Origin: Nakamurella silvestris
Lineage (GTDB): Bacteria; Actinomycetota; Actinomycetes; Mycobacteriales; Nakamurellaceae
Reading direction: 5' to 3'
Length of the DNA: 55,532 nt
Assembly: GCA_003576535.1 (NCBI GenBank)
Contig: QXCQ01000232.1
Span: 1 to 55,532, forward strand
A model generated the notes under the pieces. That model saw only the letters and a program-made list of their open reading frames with translations, was not told the DNA's origin and ran no database searches. The translations under genes and the position numbers were made by a program. Below are positions 25,081 to 33,880 of this stretch, in pieces (position 1 is the stretch's first letter; every line of letters begins with the position of its first letter).

Positions 25081-25364
25081 CTGGTGCCCGCCTCGTCCTG
25101 GGATGGATCCGGTGGTCGGCAATGCCGAACACGGTGTGTGACCTTGATGTCCGGCCGGGGTTCCGGATAAACATCCGAGAAATATTTAGCCGATCTAACG
25201 ATCTTTATCGGTGCTGGCAGGCCGACATGAGTAGAACGCTTTCGAAGGTCTTTTGAAGCTGGGCAATGTACTCGGACCCTTTACTTGGGAGCCCGATCAG
25301 TGGTGTGATGGAGATCCGGTTCAGCAGCGTGCCGGATAGTTCCCACCATGTAGGGGAGTCCGCC
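25081..25364. other. AT-rich divergent promoter region
   Basis: The stretch 25160-25270 is visibly poorer in G+C than its surroundings (AAATATTTAGCC, CGATCTTTATCGG, GGTCTTTTGAAGC). It separates the acyl-CoA dehydrogenase operon from the divergent sigma factor gene and probably holds both promoters. No box pair was convincing enough to assign. Confidence 0.5.
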
Positions 25365-26186
25365 ATGCTGCACGTTCTGCAGAGTGCGACACGATCGAAC
25401 CAAGCGCAGACCCGCCGGAGAACCGAGGAAGGTACCGCCCGAGCGGCGCGTACCCTCGAACTCCTTCGCGAAGCTGCCGAAACCACTGACCTGTTGCATC
25501 GCAAGGAGATCCACGAACAGGTGATCCTGGATCACGTGGGCATCGCCCGAAGTCTGGCCGGCCGGTACCGCGGTCGCGGGATCGACATGGACGACCTGAC
25601 CCAGGTCGCCTATCTCGGCCTGGTCAAGGCTGTTGCCGGCTGCAACCCGGAGCGGTGCGACGAGTTCCTGCAGTACGCCGTCCCGACGATAGTCGGTGAG
25701 ATCAAACGACATTTCCGTGATCGCGGGTGGGCTGTCCGGCCGACCCGTCGCATCCAGGAACTCCACGCCGCCGTGGGGGCGGCCCAGGCCGAACTCATCC
25801 AGACCCTGGGCCGGGAGCCCTCCGAGGCCGAGGTGGCAGCCCTGGTCGGCAGTGATGCCGCGTCCATCCGGGAAGCCGCCCAGGCCGGCCAGTACCTGCG
25901 CATCGCCTCGCTGGATGCCCTGGCGGACAGCGGTGTCACCTTCGATCGCGGGTGCTCCACCAGCGCCGAACGGCAGGACTGGATCGAGGACTGCGTCATG
26001 ATCCGACCGCTCGTCGCCCGGCTGAGCGAACGCGAACGGCAGCTCGTCGGACTGCGCTTCGTCGACGGCCGGACCCAGGCCGAGATCGGCGAGGAACTGG
26101 GCCTGAGCCAGATGCACATCTCCCGGTTGCTCCGGGACGTGCTGGCCAAACTCCGTGGTGCGCTGGAAACCTCGATCGCAGTCTGA
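25365..26186 (+). CDS. SigB/SigF-type alternative sigma factor
   Basis: A 273-residue group 3 sigma-70 factor. Region 2 is clear (GIDMDDLTQVAYLGLVKAV, then FLQYAVPTIVGEIKRHFRDR, WAVRPTRRIQEL), region 3 contains LGREPSEAEVAALVG, and region 4 has LSERERQLVGLRFVDGRTQ with the helix-turn-helix IGEELGLSQMHISRLLR. This is the pattern of stress and stationary-phase SigB/SigF factors of actinobacteria. ATG 25365 has GGGGAG seven bases upstream; a longer in-frame reading from 25266 has no ribosome site. No anti-sigma gene (RsbW/UsfX) adjoins it. The convergent neighbour is an ANTAR regulator. Confidence 0.9.
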   Translation: MLHVLQSATRSNQAQTRRRTEEGTARAARTLELLREAAETTDLLHRKEIHEQVILDHVGIARSLAGRYRGRGIDMDDLTQVAYLGLVKAVAGCNPERCDEFLQYAVPTIVGEIKRHFRDRGWAVRPTRRIQELHAAVGAAQAELIQTLGREPSEAEVAALVGSDAASIREAAQAGQYLRIASLDALADSGVTFDRGCSTSAERQDWIEDCVMIRPLVARLSERERQLVGLRFVDGRTQAEIGEELGLSQMHISRLLRDVLAKLRGALETSIAV

Positions 26187-26210
26187 GGCAGGTTGCCGGT
26201 CCGCCCGGCC

Positions 26211-26237
26211 CGGACCCGTTGCTCGGCAACGGGTCCG
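26211..26237. terminator. Bidirectional hairpin between sigma and ANTAR genes
   Basis: Perfect 12-bp arms CGGACCCGTTGC (26211-26222) and GCAACGGGTCCG (26226-26237) with a three-base loop, in the gap between convergent genes. Confidence 0.75.
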
Positions 26238-26260
26238 TGCCGGACACGTCACCGCAAGGG

Positions 26261-27004
26261 TCAGCTGTCGATCGCCTGACCCGGCAGTTCGCGGGTGCGA
26301 ACGAGGTGCGAGGCCACTTCGTTCAACTTGATGTTGTACTGCTGGGAATACCGTTTGAGCAAAGCGAAGGCCTGCTCCGAGGTCAGGTTGAACCTCTCGA
26401 TGAGCATGCCCTGGGCCTGACCGACCAGGTGACGTGAATCGATCGCACCCCACAGGTCGGTCTCCACCCGGATGCGTGCCAAAGCCACCGAGGCGTGCGC
26501 GGCGATGATGCGGGCGACTTCGAGATCCTCCACCGCATACGTCCGTGGGGTGGCCGAGTACATGTTGATCGCGCCCAGGGCGAGCCGGTCGGTGAACAGA
26601 TGGACGCTCAGGATGCTGTTGAGGCCGAGTTTGGCCACCTCCGGGCCCCACTGCGGCCACCGATCGTCATGGGCGAGATCGTTGGCCGCGTACACACCGT
26701 TGGTCCACAGGGCATCGATACAGGGGCCCTGGTTGTACTCGTACTGGAGCAGGTCTGCCTGGATCACCCGTTCGTCCGTCGGTGCCGCCGTTTCGAACCG
26801 GTCCTTCCCCCGTCGCAGGGTGACACAGGCGAACTCGCAGGCGCCCAGGTCTACGGCGAGTTTCACCACAGAGCTGAGCGCGGTTTCCAGATCCTTCTCC
26901 GAGGCAAGCTTGCGCGCAGCCTCGGCGAATTCCAACGCCGTGGGCGCGTCCGCCGGCGGCGGCGCATCCACGGTCTGCGGGGTGTCGGTCGTGTCGCTGG
27001 TCAT
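26261..27004 (-). CDS. GAF and ANTAR domain RNA-binding regulator
   Basis: A 247-residue cytoplasmic protein. The GAF domain spans roughly residues 25-165 (ALSSVVKLAVDLGACEF, QYEYNQGPCIDAL, GLNSILSVHLF, GAINMYSATPR). The C-terminal ANTAR domain (about 180-240) has HLVGQAQGMLIERFNLTSEQ and LKRYSQQYNIKLNEVA. ANTAR proteins bind paired hexaloop RNA hairpins to prevent termination, with the GAF domain as signal sensor. ATG 27004 has GGAGAGGG about six bases upstream, favoured over the in-frame ATG at 27064. Its RNA targets were not found in the window. Confidence 0.9.
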   Translation of the reverse strand: MTSDTTDTPQTVDAPPPADAPTALEFAEAARKLASEKDLETALSSVVKLAVDLGACEFACVTLRRGKDRFETAAPTDERVIQADLLQYEYNQGPCIDALWTNGVYAANDLAHDDRWPQWGPEVAKLGLNSILSVHLFTDRLALGAINMYSATPRTYAVEDLEVARIIAAHASVALARIRVETDLWGAIDSRHLVGQAQGMLIERFNLTSEQAFALLKRYSQQYNIKLNEVASHLVRTRELPGQAIDS

Positions 27005-27205
27005 TGGTCCCTCTCCACACGGTCGCGGCGGGCTGTACCGCTGGACCTGATTGAAGTATGGCATCTGCCCGTGTGAGCGCCGTTGCCGTCACCGGACGGG
27101 GGTTGTCCACATTCTGCACAGGGCACGGGAACCACCCTCACCTGGGCTTTAGAGTCGGCGCAGGGATCCGCCGCTCTGGTCGGATCGGGTTTCGAGGGGG
27201 TTGGG

Positions 27206-29647
27206 ATGTTGGATCTGTGCTGCCGTCGTACGTCGGCGTGGGTGGTGGCCGTGGTGCTGCTGGCGCTGGTTCCGGTGGGCTGGGGGGCGGGGGCGTCGGC
27301 CCAGGCCTCGCCGCCGCTCGCGCCGGCCACGATCGTGGTGGGGGCCGCGGGCGACAGGTCGGCCGACGGTGTGGGCGTGCTGGCGGGGGTCGGGTTCGGT
27401 GCCTACCAGGCCGATGGGCCCGACGATCTGGCCGCGGCAGGTCCGCCGATGGCGACCTGCGTCACCGGCCCGGACGGCACCTGCGCGATGAAGGTTCCGG
27501 TGAAGGTCGACCAACCGAGTTACTACACCGTCGCCGCCATGGACGCCCCGGCCGGATGGCATGCCCTGCAGAACTGGGGAGCGCCCTCGGACGTCTACCG
27601 CTTCAACACCGGTGCCCTCGGGGCCCAGGACGCAGGCCAGGTGGTGTCGCTTCCGCCGGACGGGAGGTCGTGGCCGACCGTGCGGGACGATCCGCCGACA
27701 CCGGCGCAGTGCGGGATCGACGTCGGGTTGGTGATCGACCTGTCGGGGTCGGTGACGAAGGACCCGGCCCTCTTCGAGCAGTACCGGAATGCGGCCTCGC
27801 AGTTCGTCCATGCCTTGGCCGGCACGCCGTCACGGGTCTCGGCGTACACCTTTGCCACGTCGGCGGGTGTCGACGCCCCGCTGCCTCCGACCGCGCTGTC
27901 CACCGCCGGTGGGGTACAGGCCGCCGATGTGTGGATCGCCGGGTTGACCCCCAGTGCGGACAACGCGACCAACTGGGACCTGGGTCTGCGGCAGGTGACG
28001 GCTTCGGGCGATATCCCCGATGTGGTGCTCTTTCTCACCGACGGCGACCCGAACAGGTACGGGGACCCGCCGGTGGGCGACGGCACGAAACTGCACCTGC
28101 CGGACCTCGAACAGGCCATCGCCTCGGCCAACGGGCTCAAAGCAGCGGGCAGCAGAGTGGTCGCGGTAGGGATCGGCGGCAGTGTCGACGGTGCGGACGG
28201 CCAGCACCGGTTGTCGCTGATCTCGGGGCCCAAGGCGGGGACGGACTACGTCAACACCTCCTTCGACGCCCTGGCCGACACGCTCCGGCAGCTCGGGGCC
28301 GCCAACTGTGCCGGCACCTTGACCGTGGTCAAGCAAGTACGGGACTCGGTCACCGGGCAGCTCACCCCGGCCGGCGGCTGGCAGTTCGACGTCACCTCGG
28401 CACCGGCGGATGCGCCCGGGAAGAACGCGGAACCGGCCCTGTTGACCACCCAGGACACCACCGGGGCCGCCAACGTGGTGGTGGACTTCGCGGATCTGTC
28501 GCAGACCAGGATCGTCACGGTCACCGAACGTCAGACGTCCGGATACCAGCTGGAGCCGCAGGCCGGACACAACGCGATCTGCACCAGCGACGGGGTGGAA
28601 CTGCCCGTCACCGATGACGGCCTCGGATTCACCGTGGAACTCAAAGCCTTGCAGACGGTCTCGTGTCAGGTGATCAACCGGGAGCTCGCGCCGGCGGCGA
28701 AGGTGACCGTCGAAAAGCACTGGTCGATCAACGGGGTGTCCTACGACAACGGGGATCAGCCCGACGGGTTCTCGGCTGCGCTGACCGTGTCATCGCCGTC
28801 GACGGGTGAACAGACCACCTCGGCCCCGGTCGACTGGGGCCACCCGCTCACCGGCTGGTCGGTGGGCGACACCATCACCATCGGTGAGAAGGTGCATCTG
28901 CCAACGGGTTGCACTCAGGAGGTGACCGGTGCCGGCCCACAGCCGGTCGATCGGCAGGACGCGGTGCTGATCGTGGTCAACCGGGTCACCTGCGATCCGG
29001 GTGGCGGGATGACGATCGCCAAGACCTTCCGATCGGCGGTGCCGACGGGGGAACAGGGGATCTACCTTCTCACCTACGACATCAGCGTGCAGAACGACGG
29101 TTCGACGGCCGGCCGCTACCGGCTGATGGACAACTGGGGCATGGCAACCGATGTCCAGGTGCTGTCGGCAGAGGTCTCCAGCGAGGACGCGGATCCGGCG
29201 ACCGGCGTACGTTCTGATTTCGACGGGTCCGGGCAGCCGGAGATCGCCGCCGATGTGTCCATCGCCGCCGGGGCCACCCAGCACTACCTCGTCACCGCGC
29301 GGGTCAAGGTGCCCGGCGCCGGATCCACCGCCGGGGCGTGCACGGGTGCGCCGGGATCCGGCTTCTTCAACCGGGCGACGCTGGTCCCGCAGGGGGCAGC
29401 ACCGCTCTCGGCCCAGGCCTGCGGCCCGATCCCGGCCGGTCCGGGGCCGCAGCCCGCCGGTCGGGTGCAACCGGTACCTCGGTCCACCGTCATCAACACC
29501 CTGTCGCGCAGCGATGACCGGTCCCTCGCCTATACCGGGGCACCGATCTCGGCCCCGCTGACCATCGGTCTCGTCCTGGTGCTCATCGGCTTCCTGCTGC
29601 TCACCTTCGCCGCGGCACGCACGGGGTCGCGTCGTCGTACAGAGTGA
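27206..29647 (+). CDS. vWA-domain surface protein with C-terminal LAYTG sorting signal
   Basis: An 813-residue secreted protein. A signal peptide (AWVVAVVLLALVPVGW, cleavage near ASAQA) precedes a beta-rich domain, a vWA domain with MIDAS DLSGSVTKD and VVLFLTDGDPN, SpaA/prealbumin-like modules (LTVVKQVRDSVTGQLTPAG; ERQTSGYQLEP; KVTVEKHWSINGV), and a DUF11-like segment. It ends with LAYTG at 774-778, a hydrophobic helix and RTGSRRRTE. LAxTG is the signal used by class E sortases of GC-rich actinobacteria. Domain order repeats that of the giant adhesin at 3893 without the long repeat stalk. ATG 27206 has GAGGGGG upstream; a longer reading from 27083 has no signal peptide at its start. Pilus tip or adhesin role is likely; the partner is unknown. 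Confidence 0.88.
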   Translation: MLDLCCRRTSAWVVAVVLLALVPVGWGAGASAQASPPLAPATIVVGAAGDRSADGVGVLAGVGFGAYQADGPDDLAAAGPPMATCVTGPDGTCAMKVPVKVDQPSYYTVAAMDAPAGWHALQNWGAPSDVYRFNTGALGAQDAGQVVSLPPDGRSWPTVRDDPPTPAQCGIDVGLVIDLSGSVTKDPALFEQYRNAASQFVHALAGTPSRVSAYTFATSAGVDAPLPPTALSTAGGVQAADVWIAGLTPSADNATNWDLGLRQVTASGDIPDVVLFLTDGDPNRYGDPPVGDGTKLHLPDLEQAIASANGLKAAGSRVVAVGIGGSVDGADGQHRLSLISGPKAGTDYVNTSFDALADTLRQLGAANCAGTLTVVKQVRDSVTGQLTPAGGWQFDVTSAPADAPGKNAEPALLTTQDTTGAANVVVDFADLSQTRIVTVTERQTSGYQLEPQAGHNAICTSDGVELPVTDDGLGFTVELKALQTVSCQVINRELAPAAKVTVEKHWSINGVSYDNGDQPDGFSAALTVSSPSTGEQTTSAPVDWGHPLTGWSVGDTITIGEKVHLPTGCTQEVTGAGPQPVDRQDAVLIVVNRVTCDPGGGMTIAKTFRSAVPTGEQGIYLLTYDISVQNDGSTAGRYRLMDNWGMATDVQVLSAEVSSEDADPATGVRSDFDGSGQPEIAADVSIAAGATQHYLVTARVKVPGAGSTAGACTGAPGSGFFNRATLVPQGAAPLSAQACGPIPAGPGPQPAGRVQPVPRSTVINTLSRSDDRSLAYTGAPISAPLTIGLVLVLIGFLLLTFAAARTGSRRRTE

Positions 29648-29671
29648 CGGCTGCACCCCCGGCGCCCGTGC

Positions 29672-29995
29672 GCGAGTGGACTGTGGCACCCCAGGTCCCT
29701 TCCGCGAGTGGACTGTGGCACCCCAGGTTTTGGGGTGTGGGCGTCCGTTCGCGGGTGTGGGGGTCCGTTCGCGGGGGCGGGCGGGGTGTGGGGGTCCGTT
29801 CGCGGGGGTGGGCGGGGCGTGGGGGTCCGCTCGCGGGGGCGGGCGGGGTGGATCACGCGAGTGGACTGTGGCACCCCGGGCCCTTTCGCGAGTGGGCTGT
29901 GGCACCCGGGTCCCTTCCGCGAGTGGGCTGTGGCACCCCAGGTTTTGGGGTGTGGGGGTCCGCTCGCGGAACCGCGCAGGGGTGTGACGGTCCGC
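29672..29995. repeat. Intergenic tandem-repeat island (two interleaved units)
   Basis: Unit A, GCGAGTGGACTGTGGCACCC plus about 11 bases, starts at 29672, 29704, 29857, 29888 and 29919. Unit B, GTGTGGGGGTCCGTTCGCGG with a G-rich tail, occurs about six times around 29733-29855 and again after 29949. The 452-base gap 29648-30099 holds this island and then the promoter of the next gene. The open frames crossing it are repetitive and not believed to be coding. Confidence 0.8.
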
Positions 29996-30061
29996 TCGGC
30001 GGAGCAAAACTGCCTAATCCCGTGCAGTTCCGGACAAGTGACTCCGGGGGTTCGCCCACGG

Positions 30062-30092
30062 TTGGACGACTGTCGTACCCATCACTTAGCGT
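30062..30092 (+). promoter_or_regulatory. Promoter of the EamA gene, leaderless
   Basis: TTGGAC (30062-30067) and TAGCGT (30087-30092) with a 19-base spacer; the -10 ends seven bases before GTG 30100 and there is no Shine-Dalgarno sequence. Confidence 0.45.
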
Positions 30093-30099
30093 TCCCCGG

Positions 30100-31047
30100 G
30101 TGACTCAGACATCCACTCCCGCCCGCGTGACCTCGCCGATCTGGGCGACCGTCGCCGCCGGAGTCACCGTCCTGCTGTGGGCCTCGGCCTTCGTGGCGAT
30201 CCGTTTCGTCGGCAAGGACTTCTCGGCCGGCTCGCTGACCCTGGGCAGGCTGATCTCCGGTGTCATCGCACTGTCGATTTTCCTGATCGTCCGTAAGGCG
30301 GGCCGGAAGCGGGAGTCCGGTCCGGCCCAGGTCAAGTTCCGGCCGACCGGTCGGGAGTGGTGGCTGCTGATCCTGTGCGGTCTGGCCTGGTTCGGTGTCT
30401 ACAACGTGGCCCTGAACGCCGCTGAACAGGTGCTGGATGCCGGCACCACCTCGATGTTGGTGAACGTCGGGCCGGTGCTGATCGCACTGTTCGCCGGTCT
30501 GTTCCTGGGGGAGGGTTTCCCCCGGCTGCTGCTGATCGGCATCTCGGTCTCGTTGGCCGGTGCGGTCATCATCGGTTTCGCCAGTTCGTCGGGCAAGGAC
30601 GTGCCGATCTCCGGTGTACTGCTGACCCTGCTGGCGGCGACCGTGTATGCGATCGGGGTCGTCGCCCAGAAGCCCGTCCTGCGAAGGCTTCCCGCCTTGG
30701 AGGTGACGTTGGTGGCGGCATCCATCGGCGGTATCGCCTGCCTGCCGTTCCTCCCGACCCTGCTGCGGGAACTGGGCGAGGCCCACACGTCCTCCATCCT
30801 CTGGCTCATCTACCTCGGGGTGTTCCCCACCGCAATCGCCTTCACCACCTGGGCTTACGCACTGGCCCGGTCGACCGCGGGCAAACTCGGCTCCACCATG
30901 TACCTGGTGCCGCCGTTGGCGATCCTGATGGGCTGGATCTTCCTGGGGGAAACCCCGGCGCTGCTGGCCTATGTCGGCGGTGTCGTCTGTCTGACCGGTG
31001 TGGCGATCGCCAAACGCAAGCCGAAGGTGGCCACGCCGGCGGCCTGA
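30100..31047 (+). CDS. EamA/DMT family permease
   Basis: A 315-residue inner-membrane transporter with about ten helices in two homologous EamA halves. Typical motifs are WASAFVAIRFVGKDF at the start of the first half, NVALNAAEQVLDAGTTSMLVNVGPV closing helix pairs, FLGEGFP, and in the second half AFTTWAYALARSTAGKLGS with PLAILMGWIFLGETP. Family members export amino acids, nucleosides or other metabolites; specificity is not predictable. The GTG start follows from the -10 box at 30087. The gene is convergent with HMG-CoA lyase. Confidence 0.88.
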   Translation: MTQTSTPARVTSPIWATVAAGVTVLLWASAFVAIRFVGKDFSAGSLTLGRLISGVIALSIFLIVRKAGRKRESGPAQVKFRPTGREWWLLILCGLAWFGVYNVALNAAEQVLDAGTTSMLVNVGPVLIALFAGLFLGEGFPRLLLIGISVSLAGAVIIGFASSSGKDVPISGVLLTLLAATVYAIGVVAQKPVLRRLPALEVTLVAASIGGIACLPFLPTLLRELGEAHTSSILWLIYLGVFPTAIAFTTWAYALARSTAGKLGSTMYLVPPLAILMGWIFLGETPALLAYVGGVVCLTGVAIAKRKPKVATPAA

Positions 31048-31062
31048 GCTGCCGGACCCGCG

Positions 31063-31992
31063 TCAGGATTCGATCGGTCCTCGCGGCACCGACCGTCCAC
31101 CGGCCTTCAGCAGGCTGCTGGGTACCGGGTGACCGACCAGTTCCTGGGCCAGGGCCGCCGCGGTGACGGTGGCGTCGAGATCCATCCCGGTGACGATGCC
31201 CATCTCCTGAAGCAGGTACAGCAGTTCCTCGGTGGCGATGTTCCCGGTCGCCCCGGGTGCGAACGGGCAGCCGCCCAGGCCTCCCACCGAGGCGTCCAGC
31301 TGGGTGACCCCGGCCTGGACCGCGGCCAGGGCGTTGGCGATCCCGGTGCCACGGGTGTTGTGGAAATGTGCCCCGACGGACAGACCCGGTGCTACCGCGC
31401 GTACCCGTTCGACCAGGTCGACCACACGTAGTGGGCTGGTGGTCCCGATGGTGTCCCCCAGACACAGCTGATCGGCCCCCATCTCGGCGGTACGCCGGGC
31501 GATGTCCGTGACCCGCGCCGGGTCGGTGCGGCCGTCGAACGGACAGTCCCAGGCGGTGGCGATGATGACCTCGCACCGACCACCGGCCTCGTGCGCCACC
31601 CGGATGACCTCCTCGGCGGCGGTGACGGCGGCCTCGGTGGTCATTCGAACGTTGGCCAGGCTGTGCGAGGGGGCCGCGGAGATCACGTACTCCAGGTCGA
31701 CCACCCCGGCGGCGACCGCCCGTCGTGCCCCGTTGGGACTGGCGACCAACCCGGAGAAGGCCACCTTCGGCCAGCGCCCGAGGGCCCCGGCGACCTGCTC
31801 GGCGTCGGCCATGCTCGGCACGGCCCGGGGGGAGACGAACGCGGTGGCCTCGACCCGGGGTACGCCGGTGGCGACGATCGCCTCCAACAGCAGGAGTTTG
31901 GACTCGAACGGGATCGGCTCCTCGATCTGGAGGCCGTCCCGCAGTCCGACCTCTCTGATGCTGACCGCTGCAGGAAGTGCCTGGCCGTTCAT
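31063..31992 (-). CDS. Hydroxymethylglutaryl-CoA lyase family protein
   Basis: A 309-residue TIM-barrel lyase of the HMGL/DRE family. REVGLRDGLQIE gives the catalytic Arg-Asp pair, HFHNTRGTGIAN the metal His residues, GDTIGTT the barrel motif and GGLGGCPFAPGATGN the catalytic Cys. It cleaves HMG-CoA, or a related 3-hydroxyacyl-CoA, to acetyl-CoA and an acid. ATG 31992 has AAGGAG about six bases upstream. It lies 76 bases after a CaiB-type CoA transferase on the same strand, suggesting that the transferase activates a dicarboxylic acid that the lyase then splits (leucine, itaconate or methylglutarate-type catabolism). Confidence 0.9.
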   Translation of the reverse strand: MNGQALPAAVSIREVGLRDGLQIEEPIPFESKLLLLEAIVATGVPRVEATAFVSPRAVPSMADAEQVAGALGRWPKVAFSGLVASPNGARRAVAAGVVDLEYVISAAPSHSLANVRMTTEAAVTAAEEVIRVAHEAGGRCEVIIATAWDCPFDGRTDPARVTDIARRTAEMGADQLCLGDTIGTTSPLRVVDLVERVRAVAPGLSVGAHFHNTRGTGIANALAAVQAGVTQLDASVGGLGGCPFAPGATGNIATEELLYLLQEMGIVTGMDLDATVTAAALAQELVGHPVPSSLLKAGGRSVPRGPIES

Positions 31993-32068
31993 GGTTCTCC
32001 TTCGTCCTGCCACGCTGCAGGGACTTCGTCGCGACAGACCGCGGTGGTCTGTGTGGGTCGTACAGGTC

Positions 32069-33295
32069 CTACATCACGCCGGATCGAATGTGCCCCTCGA
32101 TCGTGTCCGCCGGCAACCCGAGCAGTTCACCGTAGATCCGATGGTTGTCCGCCCCGGGTGTCCGCCGGCCCGCCCACCGAACCGATCCAGGGGTGTCACT
32201 GAGGACGGGCACGATCCCGGGGCCGAGGACCGAGGTCCCGAGCGCCTCGTCGTCATGGGCGGCAAACGCCCCGCGGGCAATCAGCTGGGGGTTGCGGACG
32301 ACCTCGGCGACGGTGTTGACCGGCCCGGTGACCACTCCTGCGTCGGCCAGCCGGGTGAGCAGCTCCTCGGTCCGGAACCCGCCTGCCCACTCGGCGACGA
32401 TCCCGTCGATGGCGTCCTGGTGCCGGCCGCGCGCGAGGTGGTTGACGAAGCGCGGGTCGGTGATCAGGTCGGTCCGGTCCATGGCGGCGCACAACCGGGC
32501 GAACACGGTGTCCTGGTTGGCGGCGATGATGAGCCAGGTGCCGTCCGCCGAACGGTAGATGTTCGAGGGGGCGATCCCGTCGAGCCTGGTGCCGGAGGGC
32601 TGCCGGACGAATCCGGTCGCGTCGTAGTCGGGGATCACCGATTCGGTCACCGCCAGGCAGGCCTCGGTGAGGGAGACGTCCACCTGTTGACCTCGGCCGG
32701 TGCGGACCCGCGCCAGCAGCGCGGCCAGGATGCCCTGGGTGGCGAACATGCCGCCCAACGAGTCGCCGAGGGAGAGGGAGAGGCGGGGCGGAGGCTGGTC
32801 GGGGTAGCCGTTGAGGTAGCGCATTCCGGACAGGCCCTCCGCTACTGAGGCGTACCCCGGGCGGGCCGCATCCGGGCCGGTCTGGCCGTAACCGGAGACC
32901 CGGGCGAGCACGATCCCGGGGTTGCGGGCGGCAAGGACCTCGTAGCCGAGGTTCCAGCGTTCCAGGGTGCCGGGACGGAAACTCTCCAGGACGATGTCGG
33001 CCTGGGCGACGAGGTCGAGGAAGATCTCCACCCCGGCCGGCGAACGCAGATCAAGGGTGACGCATTCCTTGTTCCGGGCGTGCACGGTCCAGAAGAAGTG
33101 ATGACCCTCCCGTTCGGCCTGGCCCCACTCGCGGAGCGGGTCGGGCCGGTCGGGGGCCTCGATCTTGATCACCTGCGCGCCCATGTCGGCCAGCAGTCGC
33201 CCCGCGAAGGGACCGGCGATCAGGGTGCCGATCTCGAGCACGCGGTAGCCGTCGAGGGCTCCGGCGGGTGCGGTGCGTGTACCAGGGGGTGTCAT
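32069..33295 (-). CDS. CaiB/BaiF family (class III) CoA transferase
   Basis: A 408-residue class III CoA transferase. LEIGTLIAGPFAGRLLADMGAQVIKIE is the N-terminal motif, RNKECVTLDL and LESFRPGTLERW follow, and the catalytic Asp is probably that of SLSLGDSLGGMFA. It moves CoA between carboxylic acids through an aspartyl-CoA anhydride. ATG 33295 is chosen because upstream residues in this frame belong to the antisense of the OsmC gene. It is followed by HMG-CoA lyase; together they may form a succinyl-CoA-dependent activation and cleavage route. The acid substrate is not identified. Confidence 0.88.
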   Translation of the reverse strand: MTPPGTRTAPAGALDGYRVLEIGTLIAGPFAGRLLADMGAQVIKIEAPDRPDPLREWGQAEREGHHFFWTVHARNKECVTLDLRSPAGVEIFLDLVAQADIVLESFRPGTLERWNLGYEVLAARNPGIVLARVSGYGQTGPDAARPGYASVAEGLSGMRYLNGYPDQPPPRLSLSLGDSLGGMFATQGILAALLARVRTGRGQQVDVSLTEACLAVTESVIPDYDATGFVRQPSGTRLDGIAPSNIYRSADGTWLIIAANQDTVFARLCAAMDRTDLITDPRFVNHLARGRHQDAIDGIVAEWAGGFRTEELLTRLADAGVVTGPVNTVAEVVRNPQLIARGAFAAHDDEALGTSVLGPGIVPVLSDTPGSVRWAGRRTPGADNHRIYGELLGLPADTIEGHIRSGVM

Positions 33296-33339
33296 GTGCG
33301 GGGCCGTCCGGTGGAGGAGACGCGGGATCGCGCGACGGG

Positions 33340-33813
33340 TCAGGAGGTGGGTTCCGGTGCGGTGTCGACGACCTGCAGTTGGACCACCGTGCCCTGGGTG
33401 ATGGTGCGGCTGACGGTGCAGTGCTCCTCGACCGCCCGGCGCAGGATGATCAGCAGCTTGGCCCGTTCCTTCTCCGCGAGGGAGGACAGGTCGAGGCGGA
33501 ACTCCTCCGTCAGCTCGGGGTAGCGGTCCAGTTCCAGGTTCTTCACCCCGGCGACGTCGATCCGGGCCTGGAAATCCGCGCCGAGACGACGGGCGATCAC
33601 CTCGTCGGCGGTGAGGCCGGTGCAGCCCGCGAGGGCGATCTTCAGCAGCTCTCCGGGGCTGAAGGCGTCCGCGGTGTCCAACGGAGCGATCTTCACCTCG
33701 CCGCCGCGGCTGTTGCGGCCGGTGTAGGTCCGGGTACCGGTGCGCTCGACCCAGAGCTCGTCCGGGGTGGTGGTGTCGGCCACGGGGGTGTTCGGTTGTT
33801 CGTTCGAGGTCAT
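33340..33813 (-). CDS. OsmC family protein
   Basis: A 157-residue OsmC/Ohr-type thiol peroxidase homologue. The two redox Cys residues are in LAGCTGLTADEV and EEHCTVSRT, and GGEVKIAPLDTADAFSPGE precedes the first. Such proteins reduce organic hydroperoxides, using lipoyl or other thiols. The ATG at 33813 gives normal family length; the frame extends to 33915 through an intergenic palindrome and is rejected there. It lies 44 bases upstream of the CoA transferase on the same strand and may be co-transcribed with it. Confidence 0.87.
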   Translation of the reverse strand: MTSNEQPNTPVADTTTPDELWVERTGTRTYTGRNSRGGEVKIAPLDTADAFSPGELLKIALAGCTGLTADEVIARRLGADFQARIDVAGVKNLELDRYPELTEEFRLDLSSLAEKERAKLLIILRRAVEEHCTVSRTITQGTVVQLQVVDTAPEPTS

Positions 33814-33880
33814 GCCTCGATCTTGGCACGGCCGCTCGGGGGCCGGGTCAGGCGGTGGTGAGACGGACCTCGGAACGGCA

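Noticed and set aside
25318-25339. GGTTCA...GGATAG as a SigF/SigB autoregulatory promoter before the sigma gene
   Set aside because: The spacer is only ten bases, too short for the known GTTT/GGGTAT spacing of about fifteen.
29644-30090. Open frames crossing the tandem-repeat island, including an N-terminal extension of the EamA protein
   Set aside because: The translated text is repetitive (EWTVAPQV-type) and the permease has a clear leaderless start at 30100.
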